A DNA stretch of 64,000 nt from 2-12-FULL-65-11 sp049679965 (GCA_049679965.1 JBAUGX010000118.1:9156-73155), one strand, 5' to 3'. Shown: positions 9,448-18,504, numbered from the stretch's first letter. Made by a program: numbers and translations. The notes: generated by a model not told the origin, from the letters alone.

Positions 9448-10125
9448 TCAGTGCATCACGGACGAGCCGGGGAGCTTGTCCACGAGCGCGCGCCAGGCGA
9501 GCGCGGTGTCGAGATCGCTTGGAGAGAGCGTAGCGCCGCACGACATTCCGGCACCGGCTTCCTGTGCCGGAGACATCCAGACCCGATCGACGCGGCACGA
9601 GAAATTGAACATGGGCAACCGGACGACGAACGAAGCCGGCAAGGTGTCGCGGCCGCCCATCGCCTCAATCCTCATACCTTCGTGGCTGACGTCGAGGAGG
9701 CGTGCCTCCATGTCGTTGACGAGGGCCTCGAGGACGGGCACCCGCTTGCGGGGCGACTTGCGCTTGTGAGACGCCGTGGTCAGAAGGTCCTTGACGAGAG
9801 CAAGGACATGCCCGAGATCGGTGGGCGCGGTCAGGTAAACCGCGCTCTGATGCTCGGCCTCCAGCTGGAGCACCGGATCCCGATCGCCAATCACGATGGC
9901 AGGTGTCCCGAGGCCGCCGGCCAGGATCGCCAGGTGCAGACCGTTGTAGGGTCCAAGCTTGACTTCGGTGATCACGAGATCGGGTCGCGTTCCGAGCGTC
10001 GCTCTCGCTTCGGGGAAGCCCTTTTCCAGCACCAGGTCGTACCCCGCCGACTCAAGCCATGGAGCCACAGCGTGGGCCATCTCTTCGGAGGGCCCGACCA
10101 GAAGAATCCGCTGCTGCGACGTCAT
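9448..10125 (-). CDS. Degenerate receiver - PilZ protein
   Basis: A 225-residue protein with a CheY-like N-terminal half and a C-terminal PilZ domain (RKRVPVLEAL then DVSHEGMRIE, the two c-di-GMP-binding motifs). In the receiver half the acidic pocket is lost (ILLVGPSEE), the phosphoacceptor is Glu54 (DLVITEVKLGPYNG), and Ala replaces the conserved Lys. A constitutive or phosphate-independent c-di-GMP effector is a reasonable inference. The frame is open up to 10470; ATG at 10125 is chosen because homology starts at QRILLV. ATG at 10209 is an alternative. Confidence 0.75.
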   Translation of the reverse strand: MTSQQRILLVGPSEEMAHAVAPWLESAGYDLVLEKGFPEARATLGTRPDLVITEVKLGPYNGLHLAILAGGLGTPAIVIGDRDPVLQLEAEHQSAVYLTAPTDLGHVLALVKDLLTTASHKRKSPRKRVPVLEALVNDMEARLLDVSHEGMRIEAMGGRDTLPASFVVRLPMFNFSCRVDRVWMSPAQEAGAGMSCGATLSPSDLDTALAWRALVDKLPGSSVMH

Positions 10126-10226
10126 TGGGGAGGATGGCAGAGCAAATACGCTGCCGTCCGCTATCTCACGTTTTCTTTGGACTTGTCGACGTCTCTGGGT
10201 CGCTCCCATTGCAGAATTTACGTATC

Positions 10227-10246
10227 GGCCACACTTTTGTGTGGTC
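10227..10246. promoter_or_regulatory. Strong short hairpin/operator-like palindrome between divergent genes
   Basis: The sequence GGCCACAC-TTTT-GTGTGGTC is an inverted repeat (7 Watson-Crick pairs plus one G-T) located between the divergent PilZ and HAD genes. A second small palindrome CGCCC-TT-GGGCG follows at 10271-10282. Either could be an operator or a leader hairpin. There is no independent support for function. Confidence 0.35.
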
Positions 10247-10317
10247 GCGAATGGCAGACTTCCCACCCGCCGCCCTTGGGCGAAGGTCAGAATTGCCCAT
10301 GGTAGCATTCGATCAGC

Positions 10318-11031
10318 ATGCCTTTGCGCATAGCCGTGGATCTGGACGGAGTGCTCGCCGACATGCATGGTGAGCTGGCCCGCCAAGCCGAGGCGCTCTT
10401 CGGCGAGGCCGCGACGGGCCGGCGGATCGCGCGAGCGTCTCCCTCGGCGCCGAATCCTAGGCAGCCACAACCGGACCTACCGTCACTCGAAAGGCTCCAG
10501 CTCACCTCGCGCGATCAGCGCCGGCTCTGGCGGCACGTCGAGACGATCGAGAACTTCTGGGAGACGCTCAAGGAAGCCGAGCCCGGGATGGTCCGCCAGC
10601 TCGCCGCCATCGCGACAGACCGCAGGTGGGAAGTCATCTTCCTGACCACGCGCCCAACGAGCGCTGGCGCGACCTGTCAGATTCAAACCCAACGGTGGCT
10701 TGCGGCCCAAGGCTTCGAGCTACCGAGTGTTTACGTCGTTCGGGGATCGCGCGGTCGCATCGCGGCCGCGCTCGATCTGGACTTCGTCATCGACGACCGC
10801 CCTGAGAACTGTCTCGATGTGGTCGTCGACTCACAGGCGAGGGCGATTCTGGTGTGGCCGGACGACGAGAAGCAGCTGCCGCTCGAGTCGCGTCGGATGG
10901 GCATCGGTGTCGTGAAGTCGTTCGAAGAGTGTCTCGATATCCTGGCCGAGATCGATACGCCCTCCGAACGTGGGGGCTTCGTCGATCGCGTGAAGCGACT
11001 GCTCGGCCTCAAAGAGCCCGCCGGCGTCTAA
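10318..11031 (+). CDS. HAD-superfamily phosphatase, 5'(3')-deoxyribonucleotidase-like
   Basis: A 237-residue protein opening with RIAVDLDGVLADMHGE, the HAD motif I with nucleophile Asp8 and acid/base Asp10. Motif II is IFLTTRPTS, and VIDDRPENCLDV is motif IV-like. The VDLDGVLAD form is typical of NT5C/5'-nucleotidase-like HAD enzymes that dephosphorylate small phosphorylated metabolites. A Pro-rich insert (about 40-56) separates the motif I strand from the cap region. The gene overlaps the end of fabD by four bases, tail to tail. Its substrate cannot be read from the sequence. Confidence 0.75.
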   Translation: MPLRIAVDLDGVLADMHGELARQAEALFGEAATGRRIARASPSAPNPRQPQPDLPSLERLQLTSRDQRRLWRHVETIENFWETLKEAEPGMVRQLAAIATDRRWEVIFLTTRPTSAGATCQIQTQRWLAAQGFELPSVYVVRGSRGRIAAALDLDFVIDDRPENCLDVVVDSQARAILVWPDDEKQLPLESRRMGIGVVKSFEECLDILAEIDTPSERGGFVDRVKRLLGLKEPAGV

Positions 11032-12005
11032 GAGCCGGGATTTGGGATTCGGGATTCGGGAGTCGAGAGAAACTGGCGGAGCTTCAGCAGGCTGTCCATA
11101 TCCTGCACGTTCAACATCTTCACCTCGCGGCTGATGTCGCGCATCAGGCCGCTCAATACCTTGCCAGGCCCGACTTCGACGAAGGTCCGGTGGCCCTCTC
11201 GAACCAGCTTGTTCATCGAGTCTACCCACCGCACTGGACGCACGATCTGCTCAATGAGCGTCTCTCGAATCCGGTCGGGCTCGGTCGCGTAGGCGTCCGC
11301 GGTGACGTTTGCGATAACGGGCAACGCAGGAGGGGCAAGGGCGCAGGTCTCGAGCGCATGGCGCATAGGTGTCTTCGCGTCGGCCATGAACCGGCTGTGC
11401 CATGGCCCACTGACTTTGAGCGCTATGGTCAACCGTGCACCCTTCTGCTTCGCCAACTCCGCGGCTTTCTGGAGCGCGTCGGTCTGACCGGTGAGGGCGA
11501 CCTGCAGCGGAGAATTGTGATTGGCCACCTCGACAGACCCGACGTCCTTCACTTCCCCGCAGATTCTCGAGACGGTCTCGATATCGAGCCCAACAACGGC
11601 GAGCATGCCGCCTGGATTTCGCGTGGCTGCCTCCTGCATCGCACTCCCTCGGACCTGAACGAGCCGCATGGTGTCGGCAAATGACAGCACGCCGGCCGCG
11701 TGCAAGGCTGCGTATTCCCCGAGGCTATGCCCAGCGGCCGCGGACGGCACGACGCCTTCCTCACGCAGCACCTGCAGGCACGCAAGATTCACCAGTGTGA
11801 TCGCAGGCTGCACGTTGTCGGTCTGAACGAGCGTCGGCTCAGGTCCTTCGAAGCACAGACGCCTCAGATCCTTCTTGATGAGATCGGATGCTTCGCCGAA
11901 GAGCGTCCTGACTGACGGATACGCGTCAAAGAAGGCCTTGCCCATGCCGACGGAGTGCGAGCCCTGGCCGGGAAATAAGAAGACGATATCCGGGTGGCCG
12001 GTCAC
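11028..12005 (-). CDS. fabD: Malonyl-CoA:ACP transacylase
   Basis: A 325-residue protein that loads malonyl groups onto acyl carrier protein for fatty-acid synthesis. It shows FLFPGQGSHSVGMG, the nucleophile elbow GHSLGEY (Ser94) and catalytic His203 (SGPWHSRFM), all at the positions known for E. coli FabD (Ser92/His201). The last residues (SRIPNPGS) are encoded by a heptanucleotide repeat and look like a tail extension. The start overlaps the stop of the small upstream gene (ATGA at 12002-12005). No other fab genes flank it; a FabZ-like gene is 8 kb away. Confidence 0.95.
   Translation of the reverse strand: MTGHPDIVFLFPGQGSHSVGMGKAFFDAYPSVRTLFGEASDLIKKDLRRLCFEGPEPTLVQTDNVQPAITLVNLACLQVLREEGVVPSAAAGHSLGEYAALHAAGVLSFADTMRLVQVRGSAMQEAATRNPGGMLAVVGLDIETVSRICGEVKDVGSVEVANHNSPLQVALTGQTDALQKAAELAKQKGARLTIALKVSGPWHSRFMADAKTPMRHALETCALAPPALPVIANVTADAYATEPDRIRETLIEQIVRPVRWVDSMNKLVREGHRTFVEVGPGKVLSGLMRDISREVKMLNVQDMDSLLKLRQFLSTPESRIPNPGS
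11037..11064. repeat. Heptanucleotide tandem repeat, GGGATTY unit
   Basis: Four contiguous 7-base units: GGGATTT, GGGATTC, GGGATTC, GGGAGTC. The array lies inside the 3' end of fabD and encodes its terminal residues SRIPNPGS on the minus strand. Related arrays are at 14641, 17957 and 18505. Confidence 0.75.
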
Positions 12006-12319
12006 TTCGGCCGCCGCTTACCGGCTGCCCGTTTGCCAAATCGCGCGCGCGGATCCTCGTGCTTCCCGCCAGGCCGCCAGTCCCGGCTACGCGCGGCGAC
12101 GCCGGCTGGTGGCCGGCGTGTCTGCCGGGCCTGCCAGGAGGCGCGTTCTTCTTCTCGGGATTCCCACAGCTGGCCGCGGGCGAACCACTTCATCAGCACG
12201 TCGCTGTTCTTGCGGCGCAGCTGATGAAGGGTGGGCAGGAGCTCCTCGCGCTCGTGCGCGCGGAACGCCGTCGGCTTATGGTCGATGAGGATGGTCCAGT
12301 ACGCGAAGCGCGGGGGCAC
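12002..12319 (-). CDS. Small conserved-looking protein translationally coupled to fabD
   Basis: A 105-residue protein from a GTG start, rich in Arg and Trp, with WTILIDHKPTAFRAHEREEL near the N-terminus, then KWFARGQLWES and a basic C-terminal tail. I recall similar proteins as uncharacterised in Acidobacteria but cannot name a domain. The stop codon overlaps the fabD start (ATGA), which supports real translation and joint expression. The basic tail would suit nucleic-acid or ribosome binding, but that is speculation. Confidence 0.65.
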   Translation of the reverse strand: MPPRFAYWTILIDHKPTAFRAHEREELLPTLHQLRRKNSDVLMKWFARGQLWESREEERASWQARQTRRPPAGVAARSRDWRPGGKHEDPRARFGKRAAGKRRPK

Positions 12320-12324
12320 GTCCC

Positions 12325-13107
12325 CTATTGTGGCTCCATTGCACCCTGAAACGGAATCACCTGTCCGGGCAGCACGTCCGCATCGAACGTCAGCGGTTCA
12401 AATCCTTCCTCATGGATTTCGATGCGATGCCGGCCTGGCGCGAGCGACAGCGGCTGCATGTTCGACGAGTAATCCTCCACGAGTCCCATGTACCGACCAT
12501 CGACGAAGATCTCAGCCGTCGCCGGTGCGATGTCAAAGCTCAGGCCGCCGGCCGCACCGGGCACCGGTACTGGGGCGGCGTACGCGTAGGGGTAGTAGTA
12601 GACGGGATAGGCGACCGGATACCCAACGAACAGTCTGAAGCCCAGGTTGAACCGAGGGCGGAACGAGTAATACGGGCGGTACACCGGTCTGGGTCCTCTG
12701 GGATCGACGATACGCGGTGCGTAATAGCGGGGCGTGTGAACGTACGCACGAGGCGGAGCGGTGCGAGGGTACGACCGAGCGAACGTGCGAGGCGCCGGGG
12801 GGCGCGGTGCGAAGGTGCGCGGTGCGACGGCGCGCGGCGCTGGCTCGCTACGCTCGAACCGCGGCGCAGTGCGCGGTACGGCGACACCCGCTCTGGGCGA
12901 GGCATCGCGTCGCGCTTCCGGCTGCCGTGACGCTTGGGTCCGACCGCCACCTCGGCCAGCACTACGATCGTTACCGTTGCCGCGGCCTCGCGAGTCGCGA
13001 TCTTGAGAGCCTCGATCGCGCTCGCCGCGCTGGGCGGCAACTGCTGGTCCGGCGGCGAGCGAGAGCACGACGAGCGTGAGCGGTGCGAAGGTGCGGATGC
13101 GATTCAT
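12325..13107 (-). CDS. Secreted Arg/Pro-rich protein with C-terminal PEGA domain
   Basis: A 260-residue protein: signal peptide (1-25, ending AVAAQ), a low-complexity Arg/Gly then Arg/Pro/Thr region (27-150), a Tyr/Pro-rich stretch (150-185) and a PEGA-type beta domain (about 190-255, with EIFVDGRYMGLV and LAPGRHRIEIHEEGFEPL). PEGA domains are surface-layer-like modules of envelope proteins. A sigma-54 promoter lies just upstream, and GGGAGG precedes the ATG. The sigma-54 activator gene is immediately upstream on the same strand and is the obvious candidate regulator. Confidence 0.85.
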   Translation of the reverse strand: MNRIRTFAPLTLVVLSLAAGPAVAAQRGERDRGSQDRDSRGRGNGNDRSAGRGGGRTQASRQPEARRDASPRAGVAVPRTAPRFERSEPAPRAVAPRTFAPRPPAPRTFARSYPRTAPPRAYVHTPRYYAPRIVDPRGPRPVYRPYYSFRPRFNLGFRLFVGYPVAYPVYYYPYAYAAPVPVPGAAGGLSFDIAPATAEIFVDGRYMGLVEDYSSNMQPLSLAPGRHRIEIHEEGFEPLTFDADVLPGQVIPFQGAMEPQ

Positions 13108-13134
13108 AAGGCCTCCCAGGTAACGCGCCCCTTC

Positions 13135-13150
13135 CGCAACTGCCCTGCCA
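13135..13150 (-). promoter_or_regulatory. Candidate sigma-54 promoter of the PEGA gene
   Basis: On the minus strand the site is TGGCAG-GGCAG-TTGCG, with correct GG-N10-GC spacing. It sits in the 49 bases between the stop of the sigma-54 activator gene and the PEGA start. The predicted transcription start near 13124 leaves a short leader containing the GGGAGG site. Confidence 0.6.
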
Positions 13151-13156
13151 ACCCTT

Positions 13157-14611
13157 CTAGCGAGCTTCTGGCCTGTTCTTGGGTATTTCGGGAGATGGCC
13201 GGCTGTCGATGTCCGCAGGCGAGGACATCCGTTTGAGCTTTTCGACGAGCGTTGTCCGCTTGAGATTGAGCAACCTCGCCGCCTGTTCCCTGTTCCCGCC
13301 AGTTCGCTCCAGCGACCGCGCGATAAGGTCGCGCTCGATGTCGGCGACCAGGGCGCCCAGGTCGAGACCGTTCTCCGGCAGGGGGATCGAGGAAGGCAGT
13401 GCCGGTTCCTCCGCCTGCTGCAGCTCTGATGGCAGGTCCAGCACGTCGATCTGCGGTCGCCCGGCGCTGAGCGCCATGGCCCTCTCGATCGTGTTCTCGA
13501 GCTGACGAACGTTGCCGGGCCACGAGTAGGCCATCAGCCGGCGCATCGCCTCCTGCGACACGGTAACGGGCCCGCGCGAGCTCCCAGCAGCGGTTTCGCC
13601 AGTGCGGAATTTGTCCAGGAAGTGCTGCACGAGGAGCGGGATATCCTCTTTCCGTCCGCGCAGCGGCGGGATTCCCACGGGAATGACGTTAAGGCGGTAG
13701 AACAAGTCCTCGCGGAACTGGCCCTCGGCGACCATGCGCCCGAGGTCGCTGTTGGTGGCCGCGATCACTCGCACATCGACCTTCGTCGTGTGTGAGTCGC
13801 CCACTTTCTCGAACTCCCGCTCCTGGAGGACCCGAAGCAGCTTTGCCTGCAACGCGGAACTCATGGTTCCGACTTCGTCGAGGAACAGGGTTCCCTTGTG
13901 TGCCTGCTCGATGCGGCCCTGACGGTTGCCGATGGCGCCCGTGAACGCCCCGCGCACATGCCCGAACAGTTCCGCCTCGAGCAGCGTTTCGGGAATGGCG
14001 CTGCAGTTGATCGCCACGAAGCGATTCATGCGGCGCGGACTGTTGTGATGAATCGCGCGCGCGACGACTTCCTTGCCAGTCCCTGTCTCGCCGGTAATAA
14101 GGATGGTGCTGCTCGTCGGCGCGACCGTCTCAAGCAGCTGAAAGAGTCGCGACATCGCCCGGCCCTTGCCCACCACGCCTTCGAATCGGTACCGCTCTTC
14201 GAGCTGCGCGCGCAGATACGCGTTCTCTGACTGCAGCCGCCGCTGCTCGAGCGCCGAATCGAGCACGTGCAGCAATTCGTCGATTTGAAACGGCTTGTTG
14301 ACGAAGTCCCACGCGCCGCGCTTGATGGCTTCGACAGCGTGCTTCACCGTTCCGTAGCCGGTGACCACGATGGCGATGATGTTGGGATACCGGCCGACGG
14401 CGGCGTCGACCACCGCCGAGCCGTCAATCCCGGGCAGTCGCAGGTCGGTGACGATAATGTCGAACGCAAAATCAGCGAGACGAGCAAGCGCGGCCTCGCC
14501 CGACTCGGCCTGCTCGACTTGATAACCCCGGTCGGCAAGTTGTTCGGCGATGGCCTGTCGCAGCGGTACCTCGTCGTCGACCAGCAGCAGATGTTTAGAG
14601 GTGTCAGGCAT
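13157..14611 (-). CDS. NtrC-family sigma-54 response regulator
   Basis: A 484-residue protein: receiver domain (5-120, phospho-Asp56 in IVTDLRLPG, Lys106 in NKPFQ), AAA+ domain with Walker A GETGTGKE (174-181), GAFTGA loop (221-226), GTLFLDEVGTM and WPGNVRQLENTIE, then a Fis-type helix-turn-helix (GGNREQAARLLNLKRTTLVE, about 438-457). All residues for phosphorylation, ATP hydrolysis and sigma-54 contact are present. Its kinase is unknown; the hybrid kinase at 16403 has its own receiver. The downstream PEGA gene has a sigma-54 promoter and is a likely target. Confidence 0.93.
   Translation of the reverse strand: MPDTSKHLLLVDDEVPLRQAIAEQLADRGYQVEQAESGEAALARLADFAFDIIVTDLRLPGIDGSAVVDAAVGRYPNIIAIVVTGYGTVKHAVEAIKRGAWDFVNKPFQIDELLHVLDSALEQRRLQSENAYLRAQLEERYRFEGVVGKGRAMSRLFQLLETVAPTSSTILITGETGTGKEVVARAIHHNSPRRMNRFVAINCSAIPETLLEAELFGHVRGAFTGAIGNRQGRIEQAHKGTLFLDEVGTMSSALQAKLLRVLQEREFEKVGDSHTTKVDVRVIAATNSDLGRMVAEGQFREDLFYRLNVIPVGIPPLRGRKEDIPLLVQHFLDKFRTGETAAGSSRGPVTVSQEAMRRLMAYSWPGNVRQLENTIERAMALSAGRPQIDVLDLPSELQQAEEPALPSSIPLPENGLDLGALVADIERDLIARSLERTGGNREQAARLLNLKRTTLVEKLKRMSSPADIDSRPSPEIPKNRPEAR
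13208..13229. promoter_or_regulatory. Possible upstream activator site, perfect 7-bp inverted repeat
   Basis: GATGTCC and GGACATC flank an 8-base spacer. The centre is about 68 bases upstream of the -24 element of the PEGA promoter, a usual place for an enhancer-binding-protein site. It lies within the last codons of the activator gene 13157-14611, so that protein may bind its own 3' coding end. Confidence 0.4.
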
Positions 14612-14640
14612 TTAGGAGGCGCCAACATATTGACACAGAA

Positions 14641-14714
14641 GGTGGGATTGGGGGTTTGGGATTTGGGATTCGACCCCCAACTCCCGAATCCCTAATCCCC
14701 AATCCCAATCCCAC
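14641..14714. repeat. 74-bp palindromic element built of GGGATT heptads
   Basis: The left half runs GGGATTG, GGGGTTT, GGGATTT, GGGATTC. The right half is the inverted counterpart (GAATCCC, TAATCCC, CAATCCC). The ends GGTGGGATTGGG and CCCAATCCCACC are perfectly complementary over 12 bases. It fills most of the gap between the divergent NtrC-type and HTH genes. The form suggests a REP- or MITE-like element. Confidence 0.75.
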
Positions 14715-14742
14715 CGATAGTGTCCCTTGGAGGGAAGCTCCT

Positions 14743-14961
14743 GTGGAACGAAAAACGATTTCGATCATGAAGGCCTGTGAGACCGTCGGCGTCAGCCGGC
14801 GCACGATCTACAACTGGCTGGCGAGTGGCAAGATTGAATACGTGCGGACCGCGGGCGGCTCCGTGCGGATTTTCGTCGATTCGCTGTGGCGAGATGCGAA
14901 CGATGCCAACCGGCCCGCCGTGCAGTCGATGTGGCAGGTGGAAGGGCCGCACCAGGTCTAA
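14743..14961 (+). CDS. Small helix-turn-helix (excisionase/MerR-like) DNA-binding protein
   Basis: A 72-residue protein whose core (MKACETVGVSRRTIYNWLAS, then GKIEYVRTAGGSVRIF) is a winged helix-turn-helix of the excisionase/MerR type. The frame is open back to 14656 through the repeat, but GTG at 14743 is preferred: GGAGG lies 9 bases upstream and it avoids translating the repeat. Its stop overlaps the start of the next gene (TAATG). With no integrase nearby it is more likely a regulator than an excisionase. Confidence 0.75.
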   Translation: MERKTISIMKACETVGVSRRTIYNWLASGKIEYVRTAGGSVRIFVDSLWRDANDANRPAVQSMWQVEGPHQV

Positions 14962-15215
14962 TGGCCCGGCCCTTCAGCGTCGAGGATCTCCTGGCACGGA
15001 GACCTATGGACGAATCTCAGGAACTGCACGCGCTCTTTCACCGCCTGAATAATCAGCTCGGTATCATCCTCGCGCACGCGGAGTTGCTCGAAGCGAAGGT
15101 GCCCGACGCCATGAACCGCGCGCGCGCCGGCCAGGTGGTGGCCAGCGCCCTCGAAGCCATGAACACCGCGAAGGAAATCCGCCGCGTCACGAATCCTCCA
15201 GCCGAATCTCGATAG
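14961..15215 (+). CDS. Stand-alone histidine-kinase H-box (dimerisation) domain protein
   Basis: An 84-residue protein containing LFHRLNNQLGIILAHAELLE (about residues 26-45), which reads like the phospho-accepting H-box helix of HisKA-type kinases (H-x-LNN-x-L), followed by a second predicted helix (AGQVVASALEAMNTAKEIRR). There is no ATPase domain and the protein stops there. It is coupled to the HTH gene by a TAATG overlap. It could be a phosphotransfer protein or a kinase-dimerising partner. The His is visible; any phosphorylation is inference. Confidence 0.65.
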   Translation: MARPFSVEDLLARRPMDESQELHALFHRLNNQLGIILAHAELLEAKVPDAMNRARAGQVVASALEAMNTAKEIRRVTNPPAESR

Positions 15216-15237
15216 CCCGAAAATTGTAAGCGAGTGT

Positions 15238-15279
15238 CAAATTATTGGCCTGAGCGTTGCTCAGATCGCCAATAATTTG
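15238..15279. promoter_or_regulatory. Nested inverted repeat ahead of the sigma factor gene
   Basis: The outer arms CAAATTATTGGC and GCCAATAATTTG pair over 12 bases without mismatch. Inside is a second perfect stem CTGAGC-GTT-GCTCAG, with only ATC as asymmetric bulge. The AT-rich outer arms stand out from the GC-rich surroundings. No T-run follows, so a terminator is unlikely; an operator or structured leader is more plausible. A sigma-54-like string TGGCCT-GAGCG-TTGCT overlaps the inner stem. Confidence 0.6.
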
Positions 15280-15414
15280 GCGAAATTCACGCGACTGCAC
15301 CTGCAACTCCGCCTGCCGCCTCGGACTGAACCGAGCCGCTAACGTTTTTAGAATTAACGGTCTACGAGGGAACAACGGACCCGTAGGCCGGTTTTGGTGC
15401 ATCGGCTGAGCTGT

Positions 15415-15430
15415 TGGTATCGCCATTGCG
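15415..15430 (+). promoter_or_regulatory. Weak candidate sigma-54 promoter of the sigma factor gene
   Basis: TGGTAT-CGCCA-TTGCG has the GG-N10-GC spacing and TTGC at -12 but a poor -24 element. The predicted start near 15441 would give a 33-base leader that begins with a hairpin (GCAGGC-agtaa-GCCTGC, 15444-15460) abutting the GAGGAG ribosome site. Confidence 0.3.
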
Positions 15431-15473
15431 GTGTTGCGCACCGGCAGGCAGTAAGCCTGCGAGGAGAAGCAGC

Positions 15474-16394
15474 ATGCGCGTTCAGCCCGTCGCCGCCAGT
15501 CACACCCGTCGGATCGTCGCCAGCCTGCCGTTTGTCGAAGCCCTTGCTCGACGCATGGCCGCGACGATGCCGAATTCGATCGACGTCGGCGACCTCGTTC
15601 AGGATGGCGTCCTTGGCCTGATCGACGCCGTGCGGCGGTTCGACCAGGACCGCGGCATCAAGTTCGAGACGTTTGCAGAGAGGCGCGTCCGCGGCGCCAT
15701 GATCGACGCACTGCGCCGCGATGCCTGGCCCCGCGGGGTTCGGCGCCAGCGGCGCGAGCTCGATGCGGCGCGAGAAGCGCTGCGCCGCGAGCTGGGCCAC
15801 GAACCGTCGATGGCCGATCTCGCCGCCCGCGTGGGCTCCGACGAGAAGCGGCTGAGCCGCACGATCGTCCGCATCAATACTATCGAGTCGACCTCGCCGC
15901 TCGCCACGGGCGAACACATGGACGAGAACTCGCTGCCGCGGGTGCTGGTGCCGTCCGAGCCGGATTCCCCGCACAAGGCTTTTGAAAAGACGGAGACGCG
16001 CACTCGCGTGCGCGCTGCCATCCTGTCGCTGCCGGTGCGGGAGCGCAAGGTGATCAGTCTCTACTACTACGGCGAAGTGACGATGAAGGATATCGGGTCC
16101 GAAATCGGCGTCAACGAATCACGCGTCTCGCAGCTGCATGCTCGTGCGATCCGGCGCCTGCGTGACGCGCTCGGCGACATGAACCCGCAGCAGGCTGCCG
16201 AGGTTCGGCGCCAACTGGTCGCCTTCGCGTCGAGGAAACCCAAGATGGTCAAGGCCCAGCTGCCGACAGCGGAAACCGTGGCCTCACCGCACGGCGTGGT
16301 ACTGCCGTACAAACCGGCGGCCAGGCGCGGCGCTATGGCCCACGCGACACTCAAGGTCGGCCGTGCCCGGCAGGCTATCGCCGCGGCAAGATAG
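15474..16394 (+). CDS. Sigma-70 family factor, FliA/WhiG-like
   Basis: A 306-residue sigma factor with region 2 (DVGDLVQDGVLGLIDAVRRF, then FETFAERRVRGAMIDALRRD), region 3 (LGHEPSMADLAARVGSDEK) and region 4 (TMKDIGSEIGVNESRVSQLH). The RVRGAMIDALR sequence is typical of FliA-type (sigma-28) factors, here without any flagellar gene nearby. ATG at 15474 is chosen for its GAGGAG site 7 bases upstream. About 70 extra C-terminal residues, basic and unstructured, exceed the usual length. The target regulon is unknown. Confidence 0.88.
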   Translation: MRVQPVAASHTRRIVASLPFVEALARRMAATMPNSIDVGDLVQDGVLGLIDAVRRFDQDRGIKFETFAERRVRGAMIDALRRDAWPRGVRRQRRELDAAREALRRELGHEPSMADLAARVGSDEKRLSRTIVRINTIESTSPLATGEHMDENSLPRVLVPSEPDSPHKAFEKTETRTRVRAAILSLPVRERKVISLYYYGEVTMKDIGSEIGVNESRVSQLHARAIRRLRDALGDMNPQQAAEVRRQLVAFASRKPKMVKAQLPTAETVASPHGVVLPYKPAARRGAMAHATLKVGRARQAIAAAR

Positions 16395-16402
16395 GAAAAG
16401 TC

Positions 16403-18004
<1,602 letters not shown>

Positions 18005-18097
18005 TCGCAAGAACTGCAATCAGAACCCTAGCAGAGGTGGCAGATACCGCTTAGCTCAGCACCCAATAATCAGAAACCCTGAAACACTTCGCGCGGC

Positions 18098-18490
18098 ATG
18101 CCTGATGCAATCCAAAACCGCATGCCGGAAACCATTACGAGCTACCGTGACCTAGTCGTGTGGCAGAAAGGGATGGACCTCGCTGAGTGTGTGTTTCACG
18201 TGACGGCGAGGTTCCCGGACTCTGAACGATTCGGTCTCTCGACTCAGATGCGAAAGGCCGCTGTCTCGATACCATCAAACGTGGCAGAGGGACATCGGCA
18301 TCGTCGAGCCAGCTACGTTCATCACGTCGTAATCGCGCTTGGGTCGCACGCAGAACTCGAAACGCAGGGGTTGCTCGCGCATCGGCTTGGATTCGTGAAT
18401 GCGGCGAATCTGGAGAAGTTCATCAGGCTCTCGACGCAGGTTGGCGAGCTTGCGCACGGTCTTCTGCGGTCGCTTGAAGCCCGCCCGTGA
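18098..18490 (+). CDS. Four-helix-bundle protein (23S rRNA intervening-sequence protein family)
   Basis: A 130-residue helical protein with SYRDLVVWQKGMDLAECVF and RKAAVSIPSNVAEGHRHR, the family hallmarks (W-Q-K-A-x-x-L and IPSNIAEG). Members were first found inside 23S rRNA intervening sequences, but many, like this one, are stand-alone genes of unknown function. ATG at 18122 is a possible shorter start. It is flanked on both sides by GGGATTY heptad arrays, which may mean it has moved as a small cassette, although no terminal repeats or integrase are seen. Confidence 0.85.
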   Translation: MPDAIQNRMPETITSYRDLVVWQKGMDLAECVFHVTARFPDSERFGLSTQMRKAAVSIPSNVAEGHRHRRASYVHHVVIALGSHAELETQGLLAHRLGFVNAANLEKFIRLSTQVGELAHGLLRSLEARP

Positions 18491-18504
18491 GCCTGCACAG
18501 CTAG

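Noticed and set aside
14743..14961. Excisionase of a mobile element
   Set aside because: There is no integrase, att-like repeat or phage gene near it, and it is coupled to a signalling-type protein.
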